DNA of 23,993 nt, taken from Chara braunii (taxonomy: Eukaryota > Streptophyta > Charophyceae > Charales > Characeae). The notes under the pieces were generated by a model that did no database searches, was not told the origin of the DNA, and was given only the letters and a program-made list of their open reading frames with translations. Within the stretch, counting starts at the first letter, position 1, and each line of letters opens with the position of its first letter. Positions 10,272-19,659 of the stretch are shown here, one piece after another. The DNA lies in the NCBI GenBank assembly GCA_003427395.1, contig BFEA01000562.1:375209-399201 (forward strand), given 5' to 3'. Position numbers and translations under genes: made by a program.

Positions 10272-11470
10272 AGCTTGTATGCAGGAGTGCAGACACTGCA
10301 GACTCAGTGCAGAGAGTATTTTTGGCTTCACTTCTCATGCATGCTTTGTGTGTGTGCAATCTGGCACGAGAATCGCCTGAGCTGTGTGGCACATCGTTGG
10401 TTCAATTCACTTGTTCGTTCATGCACTTATTAATTGTAATTGGTTGTTTATGAGAGGATTAGATCTGAGTGAGCCCTGCACAGGTTGCAATCATCCTACC
10501 CCCGCCAAAAAGAGGGAAATGAAATGCCCTTGAGCCATAATTTTGCAGTAGGACTACGACATTTGGTGATTTGATCCATGGCCAAAAGCCGAACCTAACA
10601 GCCCAACTGGGCACCTCCTATGGACCTACTTTTGGCTTAAGTCTTAGTTTGTTTTTGTTTCCTTTCTTTCAGGTTGTGTCCTGTTCTGTTCTGTTGTACT
10701 GTGCTTGGCTCTGTCGCCGGCGGTAGTCCGAGGCTGGAGTCGAACGACTGGAATGTGCGGCTCTGTCCCTGTTCTATTTTGTTATGCTTCGAATATACTT
10801 TTCTGCGAACAAAATGAACCCTGATCTCTACGCTGCCTATGTACACAGCTCTGCCTCCCCCTTCACCCTACTCCGTCACCCCAGCGCCTAGGCACTCCCC
10901 AAGCCTCGTGCACAGCCCTGTACCTCGGAGGTATGCGCATTACACTCATATATACCACTCATAGGTAATCCACATGCAGGAGCACAGGAGAAGCCCCTGC
11001 ACAAGTCAGACTGTTAATAATAGATTGCAGGAATGACAAAGAGATGCGAAGAGGGCACCTCTGGTTATAGGTGAAAGGAGACATGGTAAGTATAAGTGTC
11101 TTACTGCTGACCAAGTTTCATTGGTCGCCAATTTATCGTGGAAAAAGACCGGTGTCAGATTCTAGTTCAGATACTCACACTCATGCCGACACCCACCAAA
11201 ATGCACTCGGGAAGGGCTTGTATCGGTGAAAATCTCGTTCAGGCACCAACCTTAAGCATTATAATCTTAGCTTACCTGATTCTGTGCACACCTCCGCTAA
11301 ACCACACCCATGGAGTGCATAGCAGGCACCCTTGTATGAGCTGTTTGCCTGCCCGGCCAGGCAAAGGGAAAGTCGTGAGAATGGTATCTATTAGGACGGT
11401 GTAAGCTGTCTTGCCTTTCACAGTTTCACTGCTTATGGCGTTGGAATCTCTGTGCAAAGTCTTGAGATCC
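10270..11470. other. Intron sequence, no gene seen
   Basis: No open frame with a recognisable family and no obvious repeat. Confidence 0.5.
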
Positions 11471-11473
11471 AAC

Positions 11474-11815
11474 GACAGGCATTGGCGGGTGGAAACCTTT
11501 TCCAGTGTCATAACAGGCCACTGCCAGACCGCTACCGGCGCAACTTGCAGCCCCACATAGACTGCTGCAGCTCATGGTCTCCGTCAGGAACAGGGCCAGT
11601 TCAACGTCAAACTCGTCAGCCACTCAGGTGCCAGCTAGATCGAAGGACGGGCATTGCCGGCTGGAAACTTTTTCAATTGCCATAACAGGCCACTGCCAGA
11701 CTGCCAGACTGCTACCAGTCCAACTCGCACCTGCACACATACAGCTGGTTATGGTCTCCGTCAGCAACGGTGGCAGTTCAACTTCAAACTCAGCAGCCAC
11801 TCTAGGAGCAGCACA
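11474..11815. repeat. Tandem repeat, two diverged copies of about 172 bp
   Basis: 11474-11645 and 11646-11815 align along their length. Shared blocks include cataacaggccactgccaga, gtctccgtcag and cagttcaac. Copy 2 carries an extra ctgccaga unit near 11700. Related open frames appear on the minus strand in both copies but break at this indel. Confidence 0.85.
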
Positions 11816-11919
11816 AAGAAGAAAGGGGCAGAATGTCGTGCCGTACTGACGTTGTGCTTCATTGGCATGAACCACAAAACCACATAGAGAAATTACCAGA
11901 AATGGCATGATAACATAGG

Positions 11920-12325
11920 GTTCATACACAAGGAGATTGTTATGATCGTTATTGTGTCCACACTGAAGAAATGTGACAAAGTCTTCAAATCATTGTCCAA
12001 TGCTTGAATCAAATGCCTTGTGGCATGATCAAAGCAGATGATCGTAAACTTTGTCCTCCTCCACGCTGTCAAATGAAACAATCCATGGAATCCTTAATTC
12101 ATCACTTTAAGCTTTACACGGAGGGTGTGTCGGTACCAGCTTCTTCTACGTACGTCTGTGTAGAAGCACCCAAAGGAGAATTTGGTGTATATTTAGCCAG
12201 CAACGGAACCAATCATCCTTATCGTTGTAAAATTCGAGCACCTGGGTCTGCTCATTTACAAGGGCTTCATTATATCCTATACGTCGGTATCAGCACATGC
12301 TCGCAGAAGTGCCATCAATTGGATA
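11920..12325 (+). pseudogene. nad7: Mitochondrial nad7 fragment inserted in the nucleus (NUMT)
   Basis: The plus strand encodes the C-terminal part of the mitochondrial NADH dehydrogenase 49-kDa subunit (complex I). GDCYDRYC is followed by [47 protein letters not shown] and [15 protein letters not shown]. Two defects show decay: a TGA at 11974-11976 where Arg (CGA) is expected, a change typical of methylated CpG decay, and a frame change after LQGL. After that change QHMLAE..SIG in another frame matches the usual HHMLADV..IIG. The C-terminus is lost after about 12325. It lies inside the CstF50 intron on the opposite strand and is surrounded by nuclear repeats, so it is a nuclear insertion rather than a working gene. 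A retained edited or variant codon at the TGA cannot be excluded. Confidence 0.9.
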
Positions 12326-12613
12326 GTGAAAGAGGCATCTAAAGAAATCACGCTTATAAGAAACCTATCAAAGGTTCGATAACTTCCAACAGGACCACAT
12401 TTTCTGAAACCAGGGTATAAGGAGGAGATCGGCTGATGAGAATAATCCAGTGGAGGGATGGATGTATATATAGATTGCTGGATCACTGCAACAGACGGAT
12501 GGCTAGATGGACGGAGAAGGCCGCCAGCGGCACAGCCTCGACCAGTGAGGCATCATAATCATGGCATGATTGATGTGAGAGAGCCTTGGAATACAGGGGG
12601 ATTGAAAAGGGAC

Positions 12614-12671
12614 CTGCCAAAACAAAGTCGCCGCATGGGTGGAACGCCACTGATCTTACGTTATGTGTGTC
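12614..12671 (-). CDS. CSTF1: CstF50/CSTF1-type WD40 protein, internal exon (upstream of the two found)
   Basis: This 58-bp minus-strand exon encodes DTHNVRSVAFHPCGDFVLA plus the first base of a Gly codon. The stretch matches the start of a WD40 blade in CstF50; in homologues it follows Gln and runs into GTDHP, which is how the next exon begins at 4210. The acceptor is GGACAG (12672-12677) and the donor GTCCC. The exon's upstream side is phase 0, its downstream side phase 1. An unusual array of GGGGT units lies about 19 nt before the acceptor, where a pyrimidine tract would normally be. Upstream exons (N-terminal dimerisation part and first WD repeats) were searched for by eye at higher coordinates and not found, so they are probably beyond the window or missed. 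Confidence 0.85.
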
Positions 12672-12690
12672 CTGTCCAAGTGAAAATGCA

Positions 12691-12719
12691 CCCCACCCCA
12701 CCCCACCCCACCCCACCCC
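12691..12719. repeat. (CCCCA)n array, G-quadruplex-forming on the minus strand
   Basis: Five CCCCA units plus a final CCCC give six runs of four C. On the minus strand, the strand of the CstF50 transcript, this reads GGGG(TGGGG)5 just upstream of a 3' splice site. Further imperfect CCCCA/CCACC repeats continue to about 12780. Confidence 0.95.
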
Positions 12720-12938
12720 GACCCATGCCATACCACACCACCCTGCCCCACACTACTCCACCCACCTCACCCCATTCCCCACAGCCATCCAACTCCACCA
12801 CCCATACGCAACATCCAGCCCCCAAACGGCAGTTAATCCATGGTGGCCAGCTCACCCAACACATCACATCCACTTGGAAGTATAAAGCTTGAAGCATTGT
12901 CTCTATGAGGTTGTACCATAGAGGTGTTCATAGACGGT

Positions 12939-13012
12939 ACATAGTACATTCAGCAATTTACCATCTACTAAATAGACATAGTACATTCAGCAATTTACTA
13001 TCTACTAAATAG
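12939..13012. repeat. 37-bp tandem repeat, two copies plus a partial third
   Basis: 12939-12975 and 12976-13012 differ at one base (acatagtacattcagcaatt at each start). A shorter diverged copy runs from 13013 to about 13050. Confidence 0.93.
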
Positions 13013-13266
13013 ACATAGTACATTTACTTAGTAATTTACTATTACTAATGAATAAGGCTGGAAGACTATGAAAGTACACAGTACAATTGACAAAAGGCCA
13101 AGACAAAGGAACCCAGCACTAGCTTAACAAAATATGGGGAAGGATGTGTCTACATTGATATTTGCTATCACACCTTCAGACACCAACTACTTGCTAGTGC
13201 AGGAAGAGTCTATGTGCTGTCTCAACTTCCCCGACTGGCCCAATAGGCCAGCAGCTCAGGGCCAGC

Positions 13267-13698
13267 AGCTCAGGCTCAGCTAGAATAGGCCAGGTCCACC
13301 TAGTGTCAACTTCCAATGGGTATATGACTTCATCGGTCCCCATACAAAAACCTCTATTGCAAAATCCCGAGGCACCAAACACCAGGTAACCTGGTAATAA
13401 GTAGATCACTTGTTCTTTTTTCCATTTTCTCGGAAGCACCTAAAGCTCAGGCTCAGCTAGAATAGGCCAGGTCCACCTACCGTCTTCACCCAAATAGAAT
13501 GCCCAGTCATTATAGCCGTATTTGGCACACCTTTCCGCCCAGATACAGCGATAATTACCGGGCGTTCTATTCGGGTGAAAACGGTAGTGTCAACTTCCAA
13601 TGGGTATTTGACTATACAAAGAACCTTTATTGCAAAATCCCCATAACCTGGTAATAAGTCGATCGCTTGATTTTTCCCTCTTCTGGGAAGCACCTAAA
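13267..13698. repeat. Direct repeat, unit about 177 bp; second copy interrupted by a MITE
   Basis: Copy 1 (13267-13443) and copy 2 (13444-13698) share agctcaggctcagctagaat, ggccaggtccacct, gtgtcaacttccaatgggta, attgcaaaatccc, aacctggtaataagt and ggaagcacctaaagc. Copy 2 lacks two short internal segments and carries the 105-bp element at 13480-13584. Confidence 0.9.
13480..13584. mobile_element. 105-bp MITE with 25-bp inverted repeats and TA duplication
   Basis: The ends are inverted repeats of 25 bp matching at 22 positions; the left end starts CCGTCTTCACCC and the right end, read inwards, CCGTTTTCACCC. TA flanks it on both sides (13478-13479, 13585-13586). The neighbouring repeat copy holds the unoccupied site, ccacc-TA-gtgtcaac, at about 13297-13310, so the insertion and its 2-bp duplication can be read directly. 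TA duplication points to mobilisation by a Tc1/mariner-type transposase (Stowaway-like). The ends are not the classic grass Stowaway ends. Confidence 0.9.
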
Positions 13699-13745
13699 GC
13701 AGCCCAGAGGCTGCTCTGGTCTCCGTTTTACGCATGCTACCTAAT

Positions 13746-14088
13746 CCAGGCCACCTAGAAATGAGCACAATGCTACTCAGGTTCCGAACTGAACCCCGAG
13801 TCACGTGAACTTCACAAGGCACTCAGAGCTGAGATAGTCCACTTAAAGAAAACGCCTCTTCTATCGCAGGCTCTGCAAGGAGAGGCCACTTGCTCCCACT
13901 AACTCCAGGCCACCTGGAAATGAGCACCGCGCTGCTCAATTGAGTCCCTTGTCTCTTGAGTTGCACAAGTCTACCAGAGGTGAGCTAATACACTTGAGGA
14001 GAGCTGCACTGCTCACAGGCTATGTTAGGAGAGGCAGTTAATTCGCTTCCGGCGAGCTGCACTGCTCACAGGCTATGTTAGGAGAGGC
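13746..14088. repeat. Degenerate repeat block of about 159-bp period
   Basis: The motif ccaggccacct.gaaatgagcac occurs at 13746 and again at 13905. A perfect 35-bp direct repeat starting gagctgcactgctcacaggc lies at 14001-14035 and 14054-14088. Confidence 0.8.
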
Positions 14089-15343
14089 CACCTCCTCTCA
14101 CCACTAGTGCTTGCCTGCATTGCAATCGAAGCTTGTCTAGTTACCTTCAAGAGACTGTGCTACTCACAGATTAGGTCAAGTGGGGCTGCCAGCTGTGACC
14201 ACCCGTGCTTGCCTGAGTATCCTCTTGAGGGCATGGAAGCGACACAGAAATGGTACGGGAGAAGGCTTGAGGAGCCTTATTCAATAGCACAAGGAGGCCG
14301 AAGGTCCATTTCTCCTTGAGGAACCCTTGGTAAACTAAAGTCTACATGGAATTTCCAATAGCGCCCAATCGACCACTCCGACATCTTTCCACTCGAGCAT
14401 TTTTTTTAAAGTCGGCGGTATATCTGTTTCAGTGTTCTCGCTTGACTCTGACAAAATTACGAGTGTGAGAGAGAGGAAGAGGTTATAGACCATACCGGAA
14501 ACTTCACGGAACGTTTCAGTACTTTCTGTGACATGGAGACAGTTACAAGCTGTGCTCTTCTAGGAAGATGAAGATAAAGTTTTTTTTTTTAAAACAAATT
14601 CAATGAGGTTATTTGAGATATGCCCTTCTAAATTCTAATGGCATTTAAGAACTCTCAGGTGAGAGGAAGAGGGAGTGGGAAAGTGGTTTGACAGCGTGCT
14701 CCATTCGTCTCTTCTGCTCGTCCGTTTTTTTTCAGTGCTTGAATCCCTTCTCTCCAGTTGTTGATGAAATCCCACTGTTATTCAACAATACTATGGAATA
14801 ATGTGCACCATACATGAGCATGGGTGTGATCATCTGTGAGTGCAAAGTAGAGGGTGCATGCAAATGTAATATCATACTAATATGTAAAATTATGTATACT
14901 TTCTTTTGCCAAGGACAACATAGCGTACCACATACATGGTGTCGTTATCTACCTTCCTCCCTGTGACCCCTTTAAGATATCACAGGGGTCTTCCCTCTCT
15001 ACCCTTCTCACAGTGATAACTTTTATATGGAGGGTTTATTTGAACTTTAATCTTCAGAGTTTTGGGCTGAAGCCAAGAACAATCCACTGGCCTGTTAGTC
15101 CTAATCCTCTCTCAATCCAACCACCTTCCTCAGAACATAAGGAATGGCAATTTTTGGCAATTTTTATAATGTATCTGGTCCATAATCTGGGACGAAAACT
15201 GCTCAAAGACAGCTGTAGCCTATAGTGACCACCTGTTACATTCCGAGGAAGACGGTACTGCAGCAGCACTTGGCAGAGGTCAGCAGAGCAACGTTTGCGA
15301 ACAAATTTATGAAGACGGTAGAAAACCTACATTCACCTAATTT
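14089..15343. other. No gene or structured repeat seen
   Basis: Over 1.2 kb of ordinary AT-rich sequence with only short open frames of no recognisable family. It ends at the first base of the 5' LTR. Confidence 0.5.
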
Positions 15344-15631
15344 TGCGAGGATATGGGTCCTCGGCAGGCCTAAGAGGGCCCTACTGCGGATGTGCCCGCA
15401 CTAAGTGAAGGCGGGCCTAACAAATCACGAAAGGCTCTCAGCTGTCAATTTCGTATTTGGGGGTCCAGGTAGTTTTGACGCGCCAGTTGGTTGAGGGAAA
15501 ACACAGGCCGAGCAGCAGCACATTCCACGAACTTCTGGGCCTTTCCGAGAATGCAGGCCCTCGGCGAGAATCGCAGCCTCATACACAGACAGTTGTGAGG
15601 CCCAACCGTAAGAGGCCCAGTGGCTGCAACA
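15344..15631 (+). repeat. 5' LTR (288 bp) of Ty3/gypsy element II
   Basis: Starts TGCGAGGATATGGGTCC and ends CTGCAACA, giving TG...CA termini. The reverse complement of 18066-18385 matches it from first to last base with about 13 substitutions and a few small indels, and the match stops on both sides at CA. It precedes plus-strand protease and reverse transcriptase sequence. No standard primer-binding site (TGG...) was seen directly after it. Confidence 0.85.
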
Positions 15632-15954
15632 AAAGGCAGCATCCTGGGGCCTACCGGAGGCTTCTGGGCCCAGGCCAGTCCAGCCAGGCTGCGAAGGCAG
15701 GAGGCTCTTTCCATACAGGAAAGAGCTCGCCAGGGGAAGCCTCATGCAGGTACTCGCATGCTAGTGGCAGCGCTGCTGGAGTGGACGCTCGTGGGCTGCT
15801 GCTGGCGCTGAGAGGCGAGGTGCAAGCGCGTGCGGGTCGTGCAGGAAGTAGGGCACTGCTAAGGGCAGCGCCATAGCCCAGCCTCCATAGCTGGTTGGGC
15901 TTGGTTGTACAGTGAGGCGCAGGGGTGGTCTTCGGGTGTACAGAAGGGAAGAGA
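15632..15954. other. Leader of element II, GC-rich, no gene recognised
   Basis: Lies between the 5' LTR and the tRNA-His. A gag gene would be expected in this part of an intact element and none is recognised between 15632 and 16560. Confidence 0.5.
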
Positions 15955-16028
15955 GGCGAATAACGGGAGTTGAACCCATGTTTTCAAATTCACAATCTGA
16001 CACTTTGACCTATTAAGTTATATTCGTC
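15955..16028 (-). tRNA. trnH: tRNA-His (GTG), mitochondrial type, nuclear copy
   Basis: The 74-nt minus-strand sequence folds into a full cloverleaf. Acceptor: GACGAATA with TATTCGCC, including the extra G at -1 typical of tRNA-His and one A-C mismatch at 1:72. D stem: ACTT/AAGT with a loop containing GG. Anticodon stem: TCAGA/TTTGA with loop TTGTGAA, anticodon GTG. T arm: ATGGG/CCCGT with loop TTCAACT. It differs from plastid trnH as I know it and from nuclear tRNA-His, and looks like the mitochondrial gene of early streptophytes; that origin is an inference. It lies in the leader of a retroelement, so transcription is doubtful. Confidence 0.8.
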
Positions 16029-16116
16029 GTGGTCCCGACTCGCTCGAATATCGTAGTCAAAGAAATTGGCGAACAATCACCAAAAAAAACAATAAGACGA
16101 GGGAGAGAGAGAGAAG

Positions 16117-16144
16117 GATGATGATGATGATGATGATGATGATG
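16117..16144. repeat. (GAT)n microsatellite
   Basis: Nine GAT units, preceded by a short GA run (16102-16113). Confidence 0.95.
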
Positions 16145-16218
16145 TGAGGGCACATACCTGGTATTGGCGATGGTCTGCATCGGCGACATCTTCAAGTACT
16201 TCGGAGGCTGCTGACGTA

Positions 16219-16260
16219 GGCATCGGTTCTTGATACCGACATGCAAAGGTTCGAATCCTT
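16219..16260 (+). pseudogene. trnQ: tRNA-Gln (TTG) remnant, mitochondrial type
   Basis: The anticodon arm TCGGT-TCTTGAT-ACCGA (anticodon TTG) is followed by CATGCAAAGGTTCGAATCCTT with a T loop TTCGAAT. The 42 nt closely match the 3' two thirds of plant mitochondrial trnQ as I remember it, with three transitions. One change puts C at position 33, where tRNAs have U. Acceptor and D arms are not recognisable, so it is a fragment. Confidence 0.7.
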
Positions 16261-16397
16261 CAGTTGTATTGTCAATTAGTACGCAGAGAGTAGCTGTGTA
16301 GGAAGTGGGCTGGGCGCCAAGCGCCAAGTAGGGAGATAGGGCCTGGACACACATGTTGGTGGTGGCGAGAGCAAGCTCTCATTGACATTGGTTTTCG

Positions 16398-18064
16398 GTG
16401 TTACGAATGTTCATTGGTGTTATATTGGTGCATTTCTGCTTTCTGGACAGTGTGATACTATCTGGCCTTCAATGTGATTGTGCAATCTGCTTAGTGTCAT
16501 CTCGCTATTGCTCATTTTCCTTGCAATTTGGTATTGTTATTGCTCATTTTCCACTCCAGGCGTTGGCCAGGGCTAGTGACCCACGTATCGCCCAGCAAAC
16601 ACATTCAGACCCACCAACGCTTTGTTCGAGAGATGTGTCTGAGTCCCTAGAGGAGTTAGAGACTGAGTGGTCAGGGAAGGACCCTAGAGACTCTTGGGCG
16701 ATGATCAGTAGAGGTCCTAAGGGTGAACATTTCGTGGTAGAGGTCAATGTATGTGGCCGCAAAGTGGGCGCCTTCGCAGACATGGGCTCTACACGAAACT
16801 TCATCAGTCGTGCTTCTGTGGATAGCCTGCGCTTAGGGGACCAAGTGCAGCGGCTTAGCAGAACTGTAGCTTCTACGCTAGCCAACAAGCACCAAATGTT
16901 AGTTAAAGACTATGTCAAGGACGTAGTATGTTCCTTCTCTTATGGAGGAGGGGAAGTGAGACAAAAAATTTCATTCCTCGTTAGCGACGAACTGCCCTTT
17001 GATATGCTACTAGGCATGCACTACCTCGAGGTCGCTCAGCCTCAGTTTGATTGGGATAGAAAGGTGTTGTTACACAAGTTGCCAAATGGTAGGACCGTTA
17101 GACTGCAGAAGTATAAGGCTAGCAGTCTAGCGGAAAACTACAGCTGCATGTGTGCCTCCTCCTTCTATAACTACTATAAGCAGAATCGCGAGGAGGGCAT
17201 GAGAAAGGGGAGGCCGTTAAAACACCTGCAGAGATAGAATCAGTCGTTGCACAATATTCAGACCTTTTTTAGGAGCCCACAGGCGTGGTAGAAAGGGAGG
17301 TGGTCCATGCAATAGAGGCTGTCCCAGGTAGTAAGGTACCCAGAGGACGAATCTATAAGAATTCCTCGTGCGGAGTTGGATGAGCTCCGCCGCCAGCTCA
17401 AGGAGCTCACAAAAAAGGGATGGATTTGGCCGAGTACCTCCCCTTACGGTGCGCCAGTTTTATTTGTCCCAAAGAAGGGGGGTACACTAAGGATGTGCAT
17501 TGACTATTGGGGCCTCAATGCCATCACCGTTAAGAACGCGGAGCCCCTACCCCGCATCGACGACCTCTTGGAGAGAGTGCAGGGATGCCGGTACTTCACA
17601 AAGATTGATCTGAAGTCCGAATACCATCAAATTGCCATTAGACCTGAGGACCAGCACAAAACCGCTTTTCAGACCAGGTGCAGTCTATACGAGTTTGTGG
17701 TGATGCCCTTTGGCCTATGCAATGCTCCTGGTACATTCCAACATGCAACGCACAGGATATTTCATGAGCACTTAGACAAGTTTATCGTCGTGTACCTCGA
17801 CGATATACTTATCTTTAGTAAGACTGTAGAGGAGCATGCTGAGCACTTGAAAATTGTGCTAGGTCTCCTAAGACATCACCATTACAGGGTTAACTTGGAG
17901 AAATGTGAGTTCGGTCGCACAAGGTCTTGTACTTGGGTCATGAAATCTCCGCAGATGGTTTGAGGACGGATTATGCTAAGGTGGCCAGCATACGCGACTG
18001 GCCCAGACCTTAGACTGTCACTGAGGTCAGATCGTTTTGGGGGATGACGGGCTACTATCGTTCT
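16398..18064 (+). pseudogene. Ty3/gypsy element II pol, first part: protease and reverse transcriptase
   Basis: A plus frame (16398-17237) carries a retropepsin domain: GAFADMGSTRNFIS with active-site Asp128, then SFLVSDELPFDMLLGMHYL. The usual D-S/T-G triplet is D-M-G here, so the protease is probably inactive. Reverse transcriptase follows (TTG at 17376 to 17963): LTKKGWIWPSTSPYGAPVLF, FTKIDLKSEYHQI and the YLDD catalytic box at 17793-17804. Decay is clear: a frame change near 17200, TAG at 17270-17272, a frame change near 17360, one lost base near 17921, and TAG at 18011-18013. Homology runs to GMTGYYRS at 18064 and stops exactly where the inverted 3' LTR begins. The rest of pol is on the minus strand at 18426-22918. 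Confidence 0.92.
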
Positions 18065-18065
18065 G

Positions 18066-18385
18066 TGTTGCAACTACTAGGCCTCTACAGTTGGGCCTCA
18101 CAACTGTCTGTGTATGAGGCTGCGATTCTCGCCCAGGGCCTGCATTCTTGGAAACGCCCAGAAGTTCGTGGAATGTGCTGCTGCTCGGCCTGCGTTTTCC
18201 CTCAACCAACTGGCGCGTCAAAACTACCTGGACCCCCAAATACGAAATTGACAGCTGAGAGCCTTTCGTGATTTGTTAGGCCCGCCTTCACTTAGGGCGG
18301 GCACATCTGTAGTATGGCCTGCCAAGGACCCAGATCCTCGCATTCCCTCAACCACTTAGGCCTGCCGAGGACCCAGATCCTCGCA
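18066..18385 (-). repeat. 3' LTR of element II, inverted relative to the 5' LTR
   Basis: On the minus strand it starts TGCGAGGATCTGGGTCC at 18385 and ends GTTGCAACA at 18066, the same termini as the 5' LTR. Its first 43 bp are duplicated (18343-18385 and 18300-18342), each copy with TGCGAGGATCTGGGTCC. Its terminal CA abuts plus-strand pol directly. Confidence 0.85.
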
Positions 18386-18400
18386 TTCCCTCCTCCTTTT
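18386..18400 (-). other. Polypurine tract of element II
   Basis: Minus-strand AAAAGGAGGAGGGAA immediately precedes the TG of the 3' LTR and lies 25 bp after the stop of the integrase tail, the standard layout of a Ty3/gypsy 3' end. Confidence 0.8.
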
Positions 18401-18425
18401 CTTCGATATGTCCTCTAAGAAGTTC

Positions 18426-19075
18426 TTATGTATCAGGCTGCTTCCCTTTCAGCTTTCTTTCGTAACTTGAGATGATTTGGGGAGCAGTCTTCATTAATTC
18501 CTCTCTTGTGAACCACTGGTCTTCTTGAGGATCAATGTGATGTCCGAACCGCACTCTGTATTGCACCTGTGGCTTTGGCGGTCGACCCCTCCCTGGAGGT
18601 TTGGGTACATGCATCAGCTTGTGCTGTCCACATGTCCATCCATGGTTGGGGGCAGCATTGATCTCCTGGAGGGAAACTGATCAGTGACAGCGAAAGGTGC
18701 CAACTTGGAGGCGTGGAACATAGGGTAAGTACGCAAGTGTGCAGGAATGCGAATCACGTATGATGGCCCATCTGGTTAATCTCCTACAATGTCTAAAATC
18801 TCCCAGGGCCCAAAGTACTGTGGCATTAGTTTGTGTGAAATCCCCACCTCTTGACCTAACTCATATGATTTGACCCAGACTCTATCACCTACCTGAAAGT
18901 TACAGGGCCGTCTATGCTTATTCTCATATGTAATCATAGCATCCTGAGATTTTCTAATATGTTCAACGGCCTGCTGTAGCATCTGTTCGTACTTGACAGC
19001 AAACTCTATGCTGCCAGGTGCTGCACTGGGTTGTCTTTCTGGTAGCAGGAAGTCAAGTGTAGATCTGGGCTTCCA
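18426..19075 (-). pseudogene. Element II pol, last part: integrase C-terminus and tail
   Basis: The minus strand reads STLDFLLPERQPSAAPGS, then the integrase C-terminal domain (VGDRVWVKSYELG, LMPQYFGPWEILDIVGD), then RIPAHLRTYPMFHASKLAP and a chromo-like tail (VRFGHHIDP, WFTREEL). A TAA at 18776-18778 and a one-base loss near 18617 break it; the last frame ends at 18426. Upstream it is cut at 19072-19075 by the 2,239-bp insertion, beyond which the same integrase resumes at 21315. Confidence 0.9.
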
Positions 19076-19624
19076 TGTGACGTACCAGCTTCTGAGCCTG
19101 CGCCATCTTCCGGACCCCTTCTCTCTCTTTTTCTTTTCGAATTTTGCTCGGGCCAACAAGGCCCCTCTCCGTTTTCCTTTTTCTTAGATGCCTTGCTGAG
19201 GCCCGTATTTTCAGTCTCATTGATTCTTGAAATTTCGTTTTCATAATTTGGAAAATGCATGGGAATTACGCGCGCTTTAGTAAGCGCGCTAGGAAACTTG
19301 GCCCGGCAGTTAGAAACTCCGAAATAAATGGAACCCGACGTGTCCTTTTTGTGCGTGAATGTTCTCGACCACGTCGCAAAAAACTCTGAGAATTTGGTGG
19401 GAATATGAATGGATGTAGGACTGTCTTTTTCCCGCGCCTACTTTACGCACGGATATGGTGATTTCAATTTTTGAATTAGCATAGGACTTAGGAATCTGTA
19501 ACTGTTTTGGTGCCTCTTTTTGCATTTGTGATCGGCGCCATGCAAGCGAGCTTCCCCCTTTCTGCTCCCCTCGCCATCTTCGATGCTCCCTCTGCGCCCG
19601 CGCTCACTCTCCCTCTGTAACCGT

Positions 19625-19659
<35 letters not shown>

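Larger units (their letters stand above)
4211..12613 (-). other. 8,403-bp intron between two CstF50 exons
   Basis: Bounded on the minus strand by a GTCCC donor (12609-12613) and a pyrimidine-rich ACAG acceptor (4211-4214). The protein reads straight across: in known homologues the residues on either side are adjacent, and the split Gly codon is completed exactly. Inside lie a truncated Ty3/gypsy fragment in the same orientation as the gene, a long pyrimidine tract (purine in the transcript), microsatellites, a 172-bp tandem repeat and a mitochondrial insertion. That no exon lies between is inferred from protein continuity. Confidence 0.85.

Noticed and set aside
16158-16260. Possible minus-strand exon ending at a GTATGT donor (16152-16157)
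   Set aside because: No frame matches a known protein, and the segment overlaps the tRNA-Gln remnant.
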